Assembly: GCA_009760885.1 (NCBI GenBank)
Contig: CM019697.1
Coordinates: 28,946,710-29,010,709 of the forward strand
Direction: 5' to 3'
Source of the DNA: Achatina immaculata
Lineage: Eukaryota; Mollusca; Gastropoda; Stylommatophora; Achatinidae
DNA: 64,000 bases
Shown: piece after piece, positions 33,801 to 48,800 of the stretch
Layout: each line of letters begins with the position of its first letter
Numbering within the stretch: position 1 is the first letter of the stretch
Notes under the pieces: model-generated
Told to the model about the DNA's origin: nothing
What the model saw: the letters and a program-made list of their open reading frames with translations, nothing else
Databases searched by the model: none
Position numbers and translations under genes: made by a program

Positions 33801-36800
33801 GAGTAACCTTACTATCAGTTGTGTCAAAAGTATTTTGCAAAGTCATTCTGAATAGACTTAAAGATATACTGGATACTACAGTGAGAGAAGAACAAGAAGG
33901 ATGTTGAAAAGGAAGAAGCTGTCTCGACCAGATCTTTACTCTAAGAATAATACTTGAAGAACATATTGAAAAGCAAAAAACTGTTAATCCTGAATTTTAT
34001 GGACTTTAAAAAAAGATTTGATAGCTTACATAGAGATTCATTGTGGAGAATTTTAAGAATATATGGAATACCTTCTAAAACTGTCAACATCATTAAGGAC
34101 TTCTACAACGGATATGGTTGTACAGTCAACAAAGAAGAAGGAATGAACAAATGGTTCCAAATTGAAACAGGTGTGAAACAAAGATGCATACTATCTCGCT
34201 TGCTTTTTGGAGTTGCCAAAGACTTCATCATGAAATTTGGTGCACCAGTAAAACGGGCATTGATTTGGTACATGGGACCCAACTAGAAGATCTTGATTTT
34301 GCAGATGACATAACTCTTATCAGTAACAATGTGATTTCGATGCAGATATCCTGTTTTCAATGGCTAGTAAAATTCATTAATTCATTTGCATGTCCCTTGC
34401 GGAACTTTGTCTCTTTAAATTACCAATTTATATTTTTTCATACCAAGAAATGCCAGTTGACCCAGTAGAACAACTCTGGAAGCTACAATCTATGGCCTGT
34501 TACAGAAGCTGTGGAAAACATTTGCAGTTCATCTATAAAACAAACTGCAGATACAGTATTTTCATGAAAATGATGCACATGTTATACGCTGGTTTTACAA
34601 ACCACTGACTCTTTGTGTGTTATACCCCTATGCATGCATTATATATACACAATTTTTTATGGGCAGTAAATAATTAACAATATATGAACTAATAACAAAT
34701 AAGGCAGCTGAAATATGTATCAGTGAGGAAAATTTGGAAGAGGTGGAGAGTTTTAAATATATTGGATCATTACTAACTAATAATGGAGATACAATGAGGG
34801 AATGAATAATGAATGAATGAATGAATAATCTTTATTTTTCAAGGGTAAAGAATTGGGCACGCAGGCCCGTCTTACATTCTGCCCTTCATCACTCCATCTT
34901 TCATTCTTCCCACACACTTGATTTAGTACAAAAATACAAATTAAATTAGTAAAAACATATCAAAAGAGTGTAAGATTTAACTACTACATTCAAGGTAAAA
35001 GAGAAGAAGCAATTAACCTAATAAAATAGCACTCACGCACACATACACACGCAGACATATACATAAATAAAAATACATTGTAAATACAGATCTTCTAACA
35101 TATGTTTTTTTTAAAACAAACATTAAAATAATTTCTAACAATATCTAACAAGTTGCTTTTCTAACTATGTCACTGAAGTACTTGATGGTTTACGAGCCAT
35201 GTGTTGAGAGAGTGCTGGCTATTTTATGGAGGCATATAATTATAAGCAAGTAAATAATGAAACAGGTTTGAGTTAAATTAAAAGGAGGACATCTATCGCT
35301 CTTCAGAAAGTAAAACAAATAAAGAATCTGTGGAGAGGAGCAGACAGAACCACAAAAATAAGATTTTTGAGGGCATGCATCTTTCCCATCACAACATATG
35401 CCTGTGAGACCTGGACACTTAACAAAACAGCTGAGAAACACATAAATGCCTTTGAATGTAAATGCTACAGAAGATTTCTGCAAATATCATGGTTATAAAA
35501 AGACAAATATATCAAGCGCAATGATAATCAAACAAACAATGGACTAATAACTAAGAATGACAAATGTGTTTATATTTTAGTTAGACTATCAATATATTTC
35601 TTTTTATGCACATTTCAGAGTATTTTTTATACACATTTTAGAGTATTTTATTGAACTAACCTGATCTTCCTATGATAAAACCTGCAACTCTCATTCTCTA
35701 AGGTGCTTACACTTTGTGTATCAAAGGACAAGTTATGCTTTTCATCACTTTGTTGCCTTAATGTAGGAGGCACACTTGATTTGTTATCTAGTTACAATAA
35801 CAGTGTGTTGTTGTTATTGAAATGTTTTAAACACCAGATAGATTAACCTCTTCACACATAATATAATTATATAATGCATAGTTATTTTCACATGAAAGTG
35901 GATTTTTCACATGTGCGTATTATATGCTTATGCATGTCATATGTGTGAAAATACGGTGCACATTTTCATAAATGTAAAAAGTAGGGAAATTTAGGAAGTG
36001 CATGTTGAATTCTGAAATTAAACAACCTATATTCTTGCTTCACCAGAAAAGCCAAACTGATGCTAAGAAAGAAGAAATTTCAAGAGAGTTTGCTGACAAA
36101 GACAGATGGTCAGCTGGAAAATATTGAACGACTGGTAACTCCATTACATTGATTGTACTCCATTATATTTTTGGTTTGAATTTTATGGATGTATTATTGG
36201 AAAAAGATACTGTACTTCTGATGCCAGCAGTACTTTATATTATTATAACCCCAGACAGATATCTGTAGGTTTTTTCCAGTTTATAAATTAGTAGACCTAA
36301 TTAATGGTTAAAGAAAAAGAACTGGTTTATTAAAATCAGCCATAAATAAGGTTTTTATAGGTATATGGACATGAAAATTAGAGAATTTTGTTTGTCTTTT
36401 GTCTCATTCCTAGATGCCAGATTTTTAAAAGCATTTCTAGTTTATTACATTTAATGTTCCAGTTATTATCAAACATTATTTTGTCCTCAAAATCAGGTAC
36501 ATGATTTAGAATTTGCCCAAGTTGAGCAGGAGGTGGTAAAGGGTTTGCAGATTGGAAATGCGTCACTGAAAAAGATGCATGAGGTAATGCAGCATTGTTG
36601 AGAAAAACTTGTATCCTGCAGTATTTATAATTCAGTAATGAAATTTTAAAACTACCTTATTCTGTTAACTTCCTTGTAACATTTCAAGGAAAATGAGCAC
36701 AGGTGTTGTTCATTTGTCATGTTCTGTCTATTATTCATTATAAAAAGAACATGATCAATGTTAATAGAACATATAATGAGAAAATGTGGCAGCAGGAAAG

Positions 36801-39800
36801 GCAGTAAGAAGAGAGTTGAAGGAATTTAAAGAGAGATGATTCTCCTGTAATGACAGTAGGAGAAAGAATTTGGAAGAGAGGCTCAGGAGGGAGATAATGG
36901 AAAATCTGACATGATGGAAAGTCATTAGAGGGCCTGAATGACTCTTTGATTAAAGTCCTACTATTTAGGGAAAGGGTGTCTGAGTGGCGAAGTGGTTAGT
37001 GCATCGGTCTCTCGTGGCAAAGGTCGGGGGTTCGAATCCGGCTGGAGGCACCCCAGTCACCCAGCTGTAGAAATGGGTACTACCCGGCTTCTTCTGGAGT
37101 TGGGGAAGGATAGGTGGCCAGGCATAATACTGACCATATCACCCTCTAGTGTGCTAACAAGTCAAGGAAAATATGGGCACTAACACCATATTCCTGTGTG
37201 CCTCTAGGGCACGACAGGATTACCTTTACCTTTTTTTTATTTAGGGAAAAGTTGTGAATTGTGAATTCAACTATATTCGGTATAGCCCATGGCATCATAT
37301 GGTGTTGAGGAAATGGAGTGGGGAATATTGTCCTTCAAAATGAGGTGCAGTTGAGTATTTGTGTGCATCAGAGAGAATGAAATAGTATCATACTGAGATA
37401 TTGGCATGTGAGTGAGAAAAAACCCCACAAAAACAAAAAAACTAAGCTAAAAGAAGACATTAAAGTAGAGAGAATAGAACTTCTTTACTATTTGGCATAA
37501 CGGATTATTATTGTTATTTCAAGAGATGAACATGCCTTGCACTTTGATTTTTTTTTTTTTGTGGTTAAATGAAGCCTCACGAGTAAGTAGTGAAGTGTCT
37601 CTCATAGCAGAAATTTGAGGTTCAGATCCAGCTAGAGGCACCACAGTAACCTAGCTACAGAAATAGGCACCTGTTTCCTTCTGGAGCTGAGAAAGGAAAG
37701 GCAACAAGGTGTGATGCTGACCACATCACAGTCTGGTGTGCTGATAATTCACTGAAAATATGGGCACTAACATGATATCCCCTAGATACCATTGTGGCAT
37801 GATACAACTACCTTGATCTCGTGTATCTTAATTCTTACCCAGAAGGTTGTGAGCTTGTAACCTTCTAGTAAGTCCCGCAATGCAAGAAAAAGAGAAGTAA
37901 ATGCTTACAAGAATCTTATGGTGATATGAGAAATATTAATAGTCTATAGCAAGTAAGTTGTTAAACAAGTGAGATCAGCAACACTGAAGTGTGTTAATTT
38001 TTCAGAATCCAGTAGGAATGTACTGAATACTTGATTTGAAGTCATATTTGGCACAATAAAGATCAAATTCAGATATTCATAATGGAAAAAATATTTGAAT
38101 GGTAAAATTTCTAATACTCACATCTACAGATTTTTTGAATGCCCAGAAGAAATGTAATCGGAAATGTAATATGTAGTAATTTTTTAGGTGTCGCACCACC
38201 TGTATTTGTAGGGCAAGTAATGTATAGCACACAAAAAAGTAGCATCTCAACATTAAGCATATTGCTGGAGCTAAGTCCTAATGAGGCATCCAACTTTCTA
38301 AAATACAAAGTAGATACATACTCAACCCAAAAATAAAATTTATTTGTCAACGTGGATTAAAAATGTCATGTGGCACCTGCAGTTATTAGTTTTGACATGG
38401 TGTTAAAATTACCTCAGGTAGAGCCATATCCAGAAACAGGCTTAATATTCTGATAATTCTGATGATGACAAAAACAAGATCAAACTAAGAAGAGTTGACA
38501 TATTCATAGGCTTGGTGAATTGTTCATCTAGAATTATTGTACTTGCTGGGAAATTTGTATCTGTGAAACAGTAATGTGTAAATGTTTCAAGAATATTTTG
38601 ACAGTTTTGAAAGAATGAAATAGTGAGTCTGGAAACCTTATTCATTGGTGATGTATTCAGCAGGGATATTATGTGCATGTAGTATTTTACATGTAATTTA
38701 CATTTTAAATATACAGCTCAACATGTATGCTGATGTAAAAATTTTCTAAGAACTTTTGACATTGATATCACATACCTACTTTGGACGTGAGATTTACTTG
38801 CTATTTGATTTTATCAGCTGATCAAGAATACTACTAAGAATCTGTGAGATTGTTAACTTCAAAGTAAAACTTATTTTGCTCCATACCCTTTTCATTAATA
38901 TACCAAATGTGGTAGCTGCCTCTCCTATTCTTGTATTGATTTATTCATCTAGAGAGAAGGTACTGAAGACAACTGAACCCATACTGGTCATTGTGTTGTA
39001 CTTTATCAAGGAACCACTGAATATATTGATATTTATTGTCTGTGAAAATATGTCACATGTTGCGACCATGCTGTTTATAAATGGTTGCAAAGCAGCCACA
39101 CTCATCAACAGCTCCTGATTATAGCTTCAGTTGTTTTGTCTCAGCTTTACAAGTAAGTCATGCTAAGTTAAAACAATGAGCCATCTAGTTATGTGCAAGC
39201 AACCACATCACTGCAGACATCTTTGAATGCACAGTTTAAAAAAACAGCTAAGGGACTAGAATACAGCCTTGCTGAATTCCACTCTTGACCTCAGAACTAT
39301 CAGATGTGCTTCTATTAGACTGTATGGTGGCTTTCATATTTCTCATGAAATGATGCAGTCAACTTGAAGAGTAATAGTGGACACCTAATGTACTTTAATA
39401 CTTTACACTTTTGTGAGGTTGACAGAAGCAGTTAAGAGGGACATACCTTATTCTTTGCATTTTTGTTTGAAACTAAAAGTAAAGATGCCACTGGTTGATC
39501 ATGTTGTCCAAATGCCACGCACTTAGGAAGAATGCACTCTGCCAGTTTTTACAGGTGCTTCAGGATAACCCAAGTGAAAGCTTGATTCGTCATACTTGGT
39601 AGAGATATCCCTCAGTAGTTACAACAGTTGCCTTTGTATCAGTATCACAGAATGTCCTGTGATATTCACCTTCTATCCAGTTTTGAATGAGGAGCCTGTG
39701 GATGTTTGGCAGGAAAGTGTCTCTCTTATATGTCTGAAAATCTGGCAGTTGCAAAAGATACCAGAGGGTGAGTGTACCAACTGTGAAAATATGTCACAGA

Positions 39801-42800
39801 TTTTTCTTTCAGGGTTTACTGACATGTAAACCTAATAAAAACCCAGTTAAGGCAAGGCATGTCATTTTCAAGAGGTGGTTACATTGTATCTCAGTGTGTT
39901 TTATAAACTAAGAATATTCTTGAAATGAAAATAAACCAGGTAACATCTTTACATTTGTCCTGATCTGTTCTTCCTTACAAATAATTGCTTTTTTTCATAT
40001 TTCAATTATTCAGATCTTATCTCTTGAAGATGTGGAAAGGATTATGGAAGAGACTCAGGAAGGCATTGAAAAACAGAGAGTAAGTCCATCAAATTCTCAG
40101 ATGGTTATTTCACTTAGTTATGAAGGAAATTTGCAGTTGCTATTATCTTTTTTTTATTTTTTTATTTATATGCTGTTTAATGTATATAGCCCTCTTGTTT
40201 AGAAATAGAAAAAGGTTATTTACTTACAAAAGTAACAACATACAAGTAAATGCTGAAAAGTGGTTGTAGCTAATAATTAAGGCTGTTGTTTGATAAACAA
40301 AAATTTCTTTGTTGTTAATCACACAATTAACATTTTTAACTGTATATTAATCTAAATTGTAAGTATTTCTTTCAAACGTACTAATATTGTTCTGTAAGAA
40401 CTTTGTTGAAATAGCCCAGTGATACTTTCTAATATAGAACATTTTAAATATGTACTTGCCTGCACATAGTAGATTATTCTAGTTAGTTTTATAACAGTTT
40501 TGTGTAACACAGTTGAATAAACAGTGAAACACTAATCAGTCAACAACTAAAACTGATCTTTTTTTTTTTAAACACCACATCACAGTGCAGAAATGTTGTC
40601 TTTAACTCTTTCCGTGCGTTAGAAGAAACACGGACGTGTCGTGGGGTGCGGGAGTAAAAACGCGGGTCTTGTCTGTAAGGGGGTCTAGTTGTAAAATGGA
40701 ATGGAAAACAGTAGTTCCATGTACTTCCGTATACTTAATATGTTTCAAAGTATAGCTAAATGAATGAAAATTTCATAAATGCAGAGTTTTTTAGGAAAAA
40801 AGAAGTAATGTGATGTTTTTAGACACTGATTGTGGCCAGCTCACCATCGGCTAGGTCTAGATTCACGCTGCTTACCACTACTTACCATCTGAGATGTGTA
40901 GATCTACTTGTCGATCTCGTATTGTGACTCTGTATTGCATTCTCGCTGAATGAATGTCTGAACTAACCTCCTAACTACTTCTCCAGTCGTCTAAATATGT
41001 TTAGATCTACTTAGAAAACATTCAAGAGCAGCGGGGTGGCCATAGGCTATGTCCATACCCCTATCTACATCGTCAAAAATTGAAAAATTTCCATGCTTCT
41101 CGTCCTTGTTCTCGCTCAGCACCACTCGTAACTAGGCACGCATTCTCCATTTTGAAAGTGTCACCGGAATCGCGGACGAAATATGTACAATCTAAATGTT
41201 ACACCGCTTGTTTTAATGAAACAAACAATGTCACTAAAGCGACCATACGGTAGCTTAAGGACACTTCCGGTGTCGATATATCGACCATACGCACGGAAAA
41301 AGTTAAACAGATATGAAGATGAAAAATAATTGACTCTCTGACTATTAAATTATTCATTCAGCTAATAGCTTGAGCAGATCAGCCTTTTACACTGATTGGT
41401 TCGTCATCATCATCATGTGCCATGCTGGGCAGTGTAGGCGGTCATACTTCTCCACAGTCCTTGGTCCCTGACATTTCTGAGTAACTCTGTTGCTGATTTC
41501 TTTCCATGCCACAATGTCAGGCCTTCAAATATCTGTTTCCTCGGCCATCTAAGCATGATTATTCTAGGATTTACAACAGTAGTTTTACATTGCTTTCTTT
41601 TGGTTTATATATTGTGGACTCCGCTAGTCTTCGGCTGTGAAATGAGCTTCTCCACAAGGTAGCAGGGAGAGAGGTTATGACATATTTTACTCACTGAGTT
41701 ATGAGGTATTTTATAAAGTTAACAGCCCCATGATGTCAGTCCCCTCCTCTGAGTCACCATCGCCTGGTTGGTTCACTATATTTGCACAAACCTCCATATC
41801 ATGAGGACAGTCCACCATCCTCCACCTGATGGGTGTGGGTGGTAAAAGAACAAGCTCCTCCTCCAGGATTGGTTCAAGGGTTGCTTTTTTTTTTTTTAAA
41901 CAGTTTATCCAAATGCAGAAAACAAGTGTTCATAAGGGACAGTACTGGCTGGGGATGCTAAATATTTTCTAGCCAACTTAGCCAGAACTGGGTTTTTAAT
42001 CCTCCTGTAGTATTCTTCAGTGTAATGGATCCAAATAAGTGTAAATTTGTTGCCAAAATCTGCATCACAGCTGTTTTTGTAGAATGAACAAACATACTTT
42101 ATTTTCAGAGGGTTAAGAATTGGGCATGTCTAACATTTTGTCCCTCATCATAAAACTTTCACTCAATCACAGTCATTCAGGATTTGTTAATGAGCACAAT
42201 AAGCATGAAGAGACAGTCAAGTGAATACATATGTAAATAGTAAACTATCTCTTGTCCATAAACTCCACACTCAGATTTATGTAACTACATGAAATAAACT
42301 TACATTCTCACATTCATTCAAAACTAACAGATTTATAGAAAAGCAGTATAAAAACATAAAACAGTCAAGCTATACTTTAAAACACACATTGACAGTATAT
42401 GTGTGTGTGCGCACAAAAAGTATAGGTAGAGAGGGGTGTGGTGGTGCACACACACCCTCCCCCACCTACCTATATTTTTTGTATACACAAGTTCATGCAG
42501 ATACATATATTCACACACAAATGCAAGAACATACCATAAATATATAAACACATACAGACATATACATATATACAGTGTACATATGTATACACATAAACAT
42601 ATGCTGTCACACACATACACATTCATTCATTCATTTGCATGTCCCTTGCAGAACTTTGCCTCCCTAACAGCTCTCCTGTAGACCTCTCGGTTGTAAGCCC
42701 TGCTGCTGATGCATCCATTTGCAGATCATCAACGATGTCTTGCAGCCATCTTCGCCTTGGTCTTCCTCTCTTTCTTTTACCCATTATGTACCCTTCCAAG

Positions 42801-45800
42801 ATGGTCTTCTCTAGATCATCATTATTCTTAGAAGACAGCTTCTCCCTTTTCGAAATCCTACTTGTTCTTCTCTCATTGCAGTGTCCGCTATATCTTTAAT
42901 TCTATTCAGAATATCTTTGCAAAATACTTTTAACACAACTGATAGTAAGGTTACTCCTCTCCAATTATTGTAGTCACTAAGGTTGCCTTTTTTTTTTTTT
43001 TTTGGTATTTTAACAGTGATTGCTTTTTTTCCATTTAAAATTGACCTTTTCTTCTTTCCAAACTTCAACTCTGTAGTTGTCTCATATTGTCACTGTTAAT
43101 AGCTTTTAATATTTCGGCTGTTATTTAATCTTCATCTGCAGCTTTGTTGTTAGCCATTAGATTATCCACTGCTGTTTCGATTCCATTCAATGTAATTTCA
43201 TCTAGGTTGACATTGAATTGTATGGTTGGTAAGCTGGTTTCAAGGTTTATCATTTCTTTTCGGTGTGGTCGATTAAGTATTTCTTGGAAGTGTTCGGTCC
43301 ATCTTTTCTTTTGTTCTTTACTTGATGTTAATAGGTTGCCAGCTTTGCTAAAGATTGGTCTTTCTTTGGATGTAATAGTGCCTGTAAGCCTCTTTTGTAT
43401 GTTATATAGAGTTTTGCTGTCTCCTGTTTTTGCTACTTTCTCTTATTTTGCCATATCGTTTATGTATTCTTTCTTATCTCTTCTGGCTGTACTTTTTACT
43501 TTATTGTCTAGTTCTTTGTATGTTGCTTTTGGAAATCTTTTCCAAGATTTGTCTTTACATTCAACATGGCTAATTTGGCTGCTCATCTTTCATGTATGTA
43601 TTTCCATGTGTTTTTGGATATCCATTCTTTTCTGTTTGTTTTTTGCAGTCTAGCGCTTTTTTTTGCTGCTGTGATTGTGTTGTGCTGTAAGAATTCCATA
43701 ATTCATCTACAGTATATCTGCCTCCTCTACCTTACTGAGTGCTGCAAAATGATTGGTAAGTTCCAGATTGAAATTACTGTTAGTATTGTCTTCCTCTAGG
43801 CTGTGGCTGGTTATCTTTCTGAGTATTGCTTTCTTGTGTTGGCTTTTCAGTTCGTCTTATTTTCTCTGGTTGGGAACTGTCTGTCACATAAGTACCACAC
43901 GAGCAATCCTGTCTCAGAGCAGAACGCAGTTTCCACACAGTTAACCTTCTGGAAAAAACAAGCATACAAAGTTTCAGGAATACAGCATACTCACAACACA
44001 ACCATCCATGATGGGAACCCTCCATAGGTCACAGAACAAGGCATACATATGATAAATAGAACTCATACGGGCATGATGTGAGTATCAGGTCTCGCACAGG
44101 ACTGAATGAACGCATGAATGAACGAACATGCTTTTGCATAAATCAGAGTGTGGAGTGTATGGACAAGAGATAAATTTATTATTTATATATATAATCATTT
44201 AATTGTGTCATCATGATTATTATGCACATTAACAGATGCTAAATGACTGACTGAGCGAAAGCTGTATGATGAAGGGCAGAATGTTAGACTGGCCTGCATG
44301 GCTAATTATTAACCATCTGAAAATAAAGTATGTTCATTAGTTCGTTCGTTTGTTCGTTCCCTGGTTGTGGTCACTGTTGGCATCTGCACCTCTATACGCT
44401 CGTATGTCTATCAGAGATGTTCTGAATTGCTTTCTAATACAAAAATGGTCTATCAGGTTTCTGGTTCTATCATCTGGGGATATCCATGTTTTATGTATCT
44501 CTTTTTGTGGAAATATTGTTCCTCCAATGGCCATGCCATCTGTTAGACATAGTTCAATTAATCTTTCTCCATTCTGATTTACCATATCAGTTCATTCTTT
44601 CTCTGTTACTTTTTCGACATCAGTGTTATCATTTTCTGCCTTGGCATTGAAGTCTCCCATGACATTTGGGATGTCATGTTTAGGGACTTTGTTAATGAGT
44701 TGTAGTTGATGATAGAAATCATCTTTTATTTCATCATCTGCATCATTTGTTGGTGCATAGCATTGTATGATTATCATTCTTCCGTGTCTTAATTTATATC
44801 ATGGTCTTATTATATGACTATTACTAGCTCCCATTCCATAAGGCTCTTTGCTGCTACATTTGATATAATTATACCCTCTTTTTTTTGTATTTCCCATCGT
44901 CTCTGCCTGAATGTATTATTAACTTATGATTTTCCATCCGTTCTTTTCCCTGCTTTTGGCCATCGCATTTCACTGATGCCCAGTACATCTAGGTGGTATC
45001 TATCCATTTCTTGGATTACTTTACCAGTTTATGATGGTGCTGCCATTGTTCTTACATTCCAGAATCCAATCTTTGTCATATATTTGGGGCTGATGAATGC
45101 ATTTTTTCAATCTTTGTCTGTGTTCTTCAGAATTGATATCCCTGATGCATATATATGTATAAGATATAACTAAGACAATTTCTATTACCAACTACAACTC
45201 ATCAACAAAGTGCCTAAACACCACATCTTAATTGTCATAGGAGACTTCAACGCCAAGGTAGGAAAAGATAACACTGACGTCAAAAAGTAATGGGGAAAGA
45301 AGGAATTGATACAATAAATCAGAACAGAGGAATATTAATTGAAATATGTCTGACAGAGGGCTTTTCATTGGAGGATCAATATTTCCACACAAAGAAGTGC
45401 ATGAAACAACATGGATAATCTCCAGATGATAGAACCAGAAACCAGATAGATAATTTTTTAGAAAACAGTTCAGAACATCTCTGATAGATGTAAGAGCATA
45501 TAGGGGTGTAGGTATCAACAGTGATCACAATCTGTGTATAGGGAAGATAAGACTTAAACTGAAAAGACAACACAAGAAAGCAGTATTCAGAAAGATAAAC
45601 AGTCATAACCTCATTCATTCATTTGCATATCCCTTCTGGAACTTTGCCTCCCTAACAGCACTCCTGTAGGCCTCTCTGTTGTGAGCAAGATGGCCTGCTG
45701 CTGATCCATCCATTTTCAGATCCTCATCGATGTCTTGCAGCCATCTTCGCCTTGGTCTTCCCCTCTTTCTTTTTCCCATTATGTACCCTTCCAAGATGAT

Positions 45801-48800
45801 TTTCTCTAGATTATCATGACGTTTAATGTGTCCAAAATATTTAAGTTTTCTCTCTTTAATCCTTTTTACTAGCCAGCCTTCTTCAATATTAAGTTCTTGT
45901 AGTATGGATATATTTGTTCTTTTTTGTGTCCATGATATTTAAAGAACTCTTCTGTAGCATTTACATTCAAAGGCATTTATGTGTTTCTCAACTGTTGCAT
46001 CATATATATCTTCATTAAGTGTCCAGGTCTCACAGGCATATGTTGCCATGGGAAAGATACATGCCCTTAAAAATCTAATTTTTGTGTTCTGTCTGTTCCT
46101 CTCAACAGCTTCTTTAGTTGTTTTACTTTCTGAAGAGCAATAGATGTCCTCCTTTTAATTTCCTAAAATAACCTACAAGAAGAAAATCATCATCATCATC
46201 ATGTGCTGTGCCGACTGGCGTTGGCTATTATGCTTCTCCAGAGTACACGATCCTTCATGCAGGCCATCAGCTCAGTTGGTGATCTCCTCTCACACCATCC
46301 CGTCAGACTGTCCAGTATCATTTCTCTTGGTCTTCCTCTTGATCTTCTTCCTTCTATTTTTCCTGTTGTTATAATATTTTCAATGCCCCCTCTTCTCATT
46401 GCATGTCCTATGAAAGTACATTGTCTCTCTCTTATCTTTTTGACAAGGTTTTTTGTCTCTCCAGCTCTTCTCCTACATTCTTCATTAGTTATTTTTGCTG
46501 TCCAGGGGATTCGCAACATTCTTCTAATAAACCACATTTCTGCTGCTTCCAATGATTTTTGTGCAGACTTGCCTATTGTCCATGATTCACTTCCATATAA
46601 CAAGATAGGTTCAATATAGCATTTTAGGACTCATTTTCTAACATTCATTGATAAGGATGTGTTGGTCAATATGTTTCTCATTCTCTGAAATGCAGTCTTT
46701 ACTTAGCCTATTCTGTTCCTAATTTCTGTTGTGCATTTCCCATCTGAAGTTATTACTGCTCCAAGGTATTTGAATTTCTGCACTTGCTTTAGAACAGTTC
46801 CGTTTAATTTAATACTGCATGCTGGTGGATTCTGTTTCTTAGATATAACCATAGTCTCTGTCTTTTTGATGTTCAAAGTAAGGCCTTTCTGTTCACTTTC
46901 TTTGGCGACTTTATCCAAGAGATTTTGCAGGTCTTGTTGGTTCTCAGCTATCAGTACTGTGTCGTCAGCATACCGAAGGTTGTTAATATTGTATCCTCCA
47001 ATTTTTATGCCTGGTTCTGTGATGATTGTTCTTAGAATATTCTCGCTATACAGAGAAAAAAGGTCTGGAGATAGTACACATCCTTGTCGCACCCCTTGTT
47101 TTATAGGTTGATATTTTCCAATTCTATTTTCAACTCGAACTGCTGCTTCTTGCTGCCAGTATAGATGTTTTACAATCCTCAGGTCTTTGCCATCTATACT
47201 GATGTCTTCAAGCATTTTAATAATTTCATTATGTTTCACCTTGTCAAATGCCTTGGTGTAATCAATGAAGCATAAGTAGAGATCTTTCTGTAAAGCTCTT
47301 TCTGTTAGTGTTCATAAAGCATAAATGGCATTGTGTGTTCCCTTTCCTTCAACAAATCCAAACTGTTCATCTGCTATTTCCATTTTTATCTTTTTCCTTG
47401 TTCTTCTCATAATTATTCTCAGAAGTAGCTTCGTTATGTGACATGAGAGGCTGATAGTCCGGTGGTCGTCACATTCCTTTGCACCTGGTTTCTTTGGTAG
47501 TGCTATAAACGTGGATTTAATCAGGTCACTGGGAATATAACCACTGTTGTAAATGTCATTCAGTAACTTGGTTATTATTTTTATTCCTGTCTCCTCTAGT
47601 GCCTCTATTTCTTCTATTGTTATATTATCAGGCCCAGTCGCTTTTCCTTTCTTCATGTGTTTGATGGCATCTATGATTTCATCTTCAAATATTGGTGGTC
47701 TCTCACAGTTTTCAGTATCTGGTGTTAATTCTGGTCTTTCTCCTCCATATAGCTCACCGATATACTCTGTCCACAATGTCTTCTTTTCCCATTAACATTT
47801 TACCTTCTTTCGATTTCAGGCATCCTGTGGTATATTTTGTTTTCCTGCCTGTGAGTTCATTAATTCGTTTGTGCATGTTTTTGCTGTCTTTAATATGAGA
47901 GTCCTCTATCTGTCTGCACTGCTCATTTAACCACACTTCTTTTGCTTCTCTGCATTTGCGTCTTATTTCTTTATTTATCTTGTTATATTTTTTCTCGTTA
48001 TTTTTACTCCTCTTCCTCTTGTCCATCAGTCCTAAGATGTCGACTGTCATCCATTTATTTTTAGGGGCTTCTTTTTTTGGTGGATAGAATCTCTTAACAT
48101 TTCCCATTGTTCATCTATACTATTTATCTTTGCTATTGCATTGTATCTATTTGTTATAATAACTTTGTATTGTTCTCTCAGTTCTTGGTCATTTTTAAGA
48201 AGTTCTGTATTCAGTTTGATGTTTCTCACTTTTCTGCCTGCTTTCTTTAGTTTTATTCTAACTTTTCCACAGAGTGGATCATGGTCACTATTGCAGTCAG
48301 CTCCTGGCATGGTTTTTGTTGTCAGTAATGCATTGCGGAATCGTTTGTTGATTAATATGTAGTCTATCTGGTTAAAAGTCTTTTTGTCTGGACTGCACCA
48401 CGTTGCCAGTCTTCGAGGATGTTGTTTAAACCAGGTGTTTCCTACAACCATGCTGTGTATTCTTGCCCATTCAATTAATTTATAACTTCTGTCATTCCTC
48501 TCCCCCAGTCCATAGTCACCAACGATGTCTGAAGTTCTTCCTTTACCAACTTTGGCATTAAAATCTCCCATGACTATGGTAACTTCATGTGACTTTGTGT
48601 GTTTTAGTGCTGTCTCTATGTCATTATAAAATAGCTGTAAATCTTCTTCAGAGCTTTCAGATGTTGGAGCGTACACTTATATAATATTTATGTTTATTGG
48701 TTGTCCTTTCAGTTGGGCTAGCAGGACTTGGTCCGAGATGTTCAAATATCCTACATTTGTCCTTGCCGTTTGTTCATCAAATATAATTCCTACTCCTCAT

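Noticed and set aside
36974..37050. A tRNA gene with A and B boxes
   Set aside because: The sequence continues into a SINE body with a 12-bp TSD and does not fold into a full cloverleaf by eye. The same holds for 56990.
37821..40013. Short open frames in intron 4 as extra exons or genes
   Set aside because: No family signature, and no splice context that fits CHMP6 phases. Exon 4 to exon 5 already joins in frame as in other animals.
42400..42610. A small Cys/Tyr-rich secreted peptide frame on the minus strand
   Set aside because: It is a translation of CA/TA microsatellite sequence.
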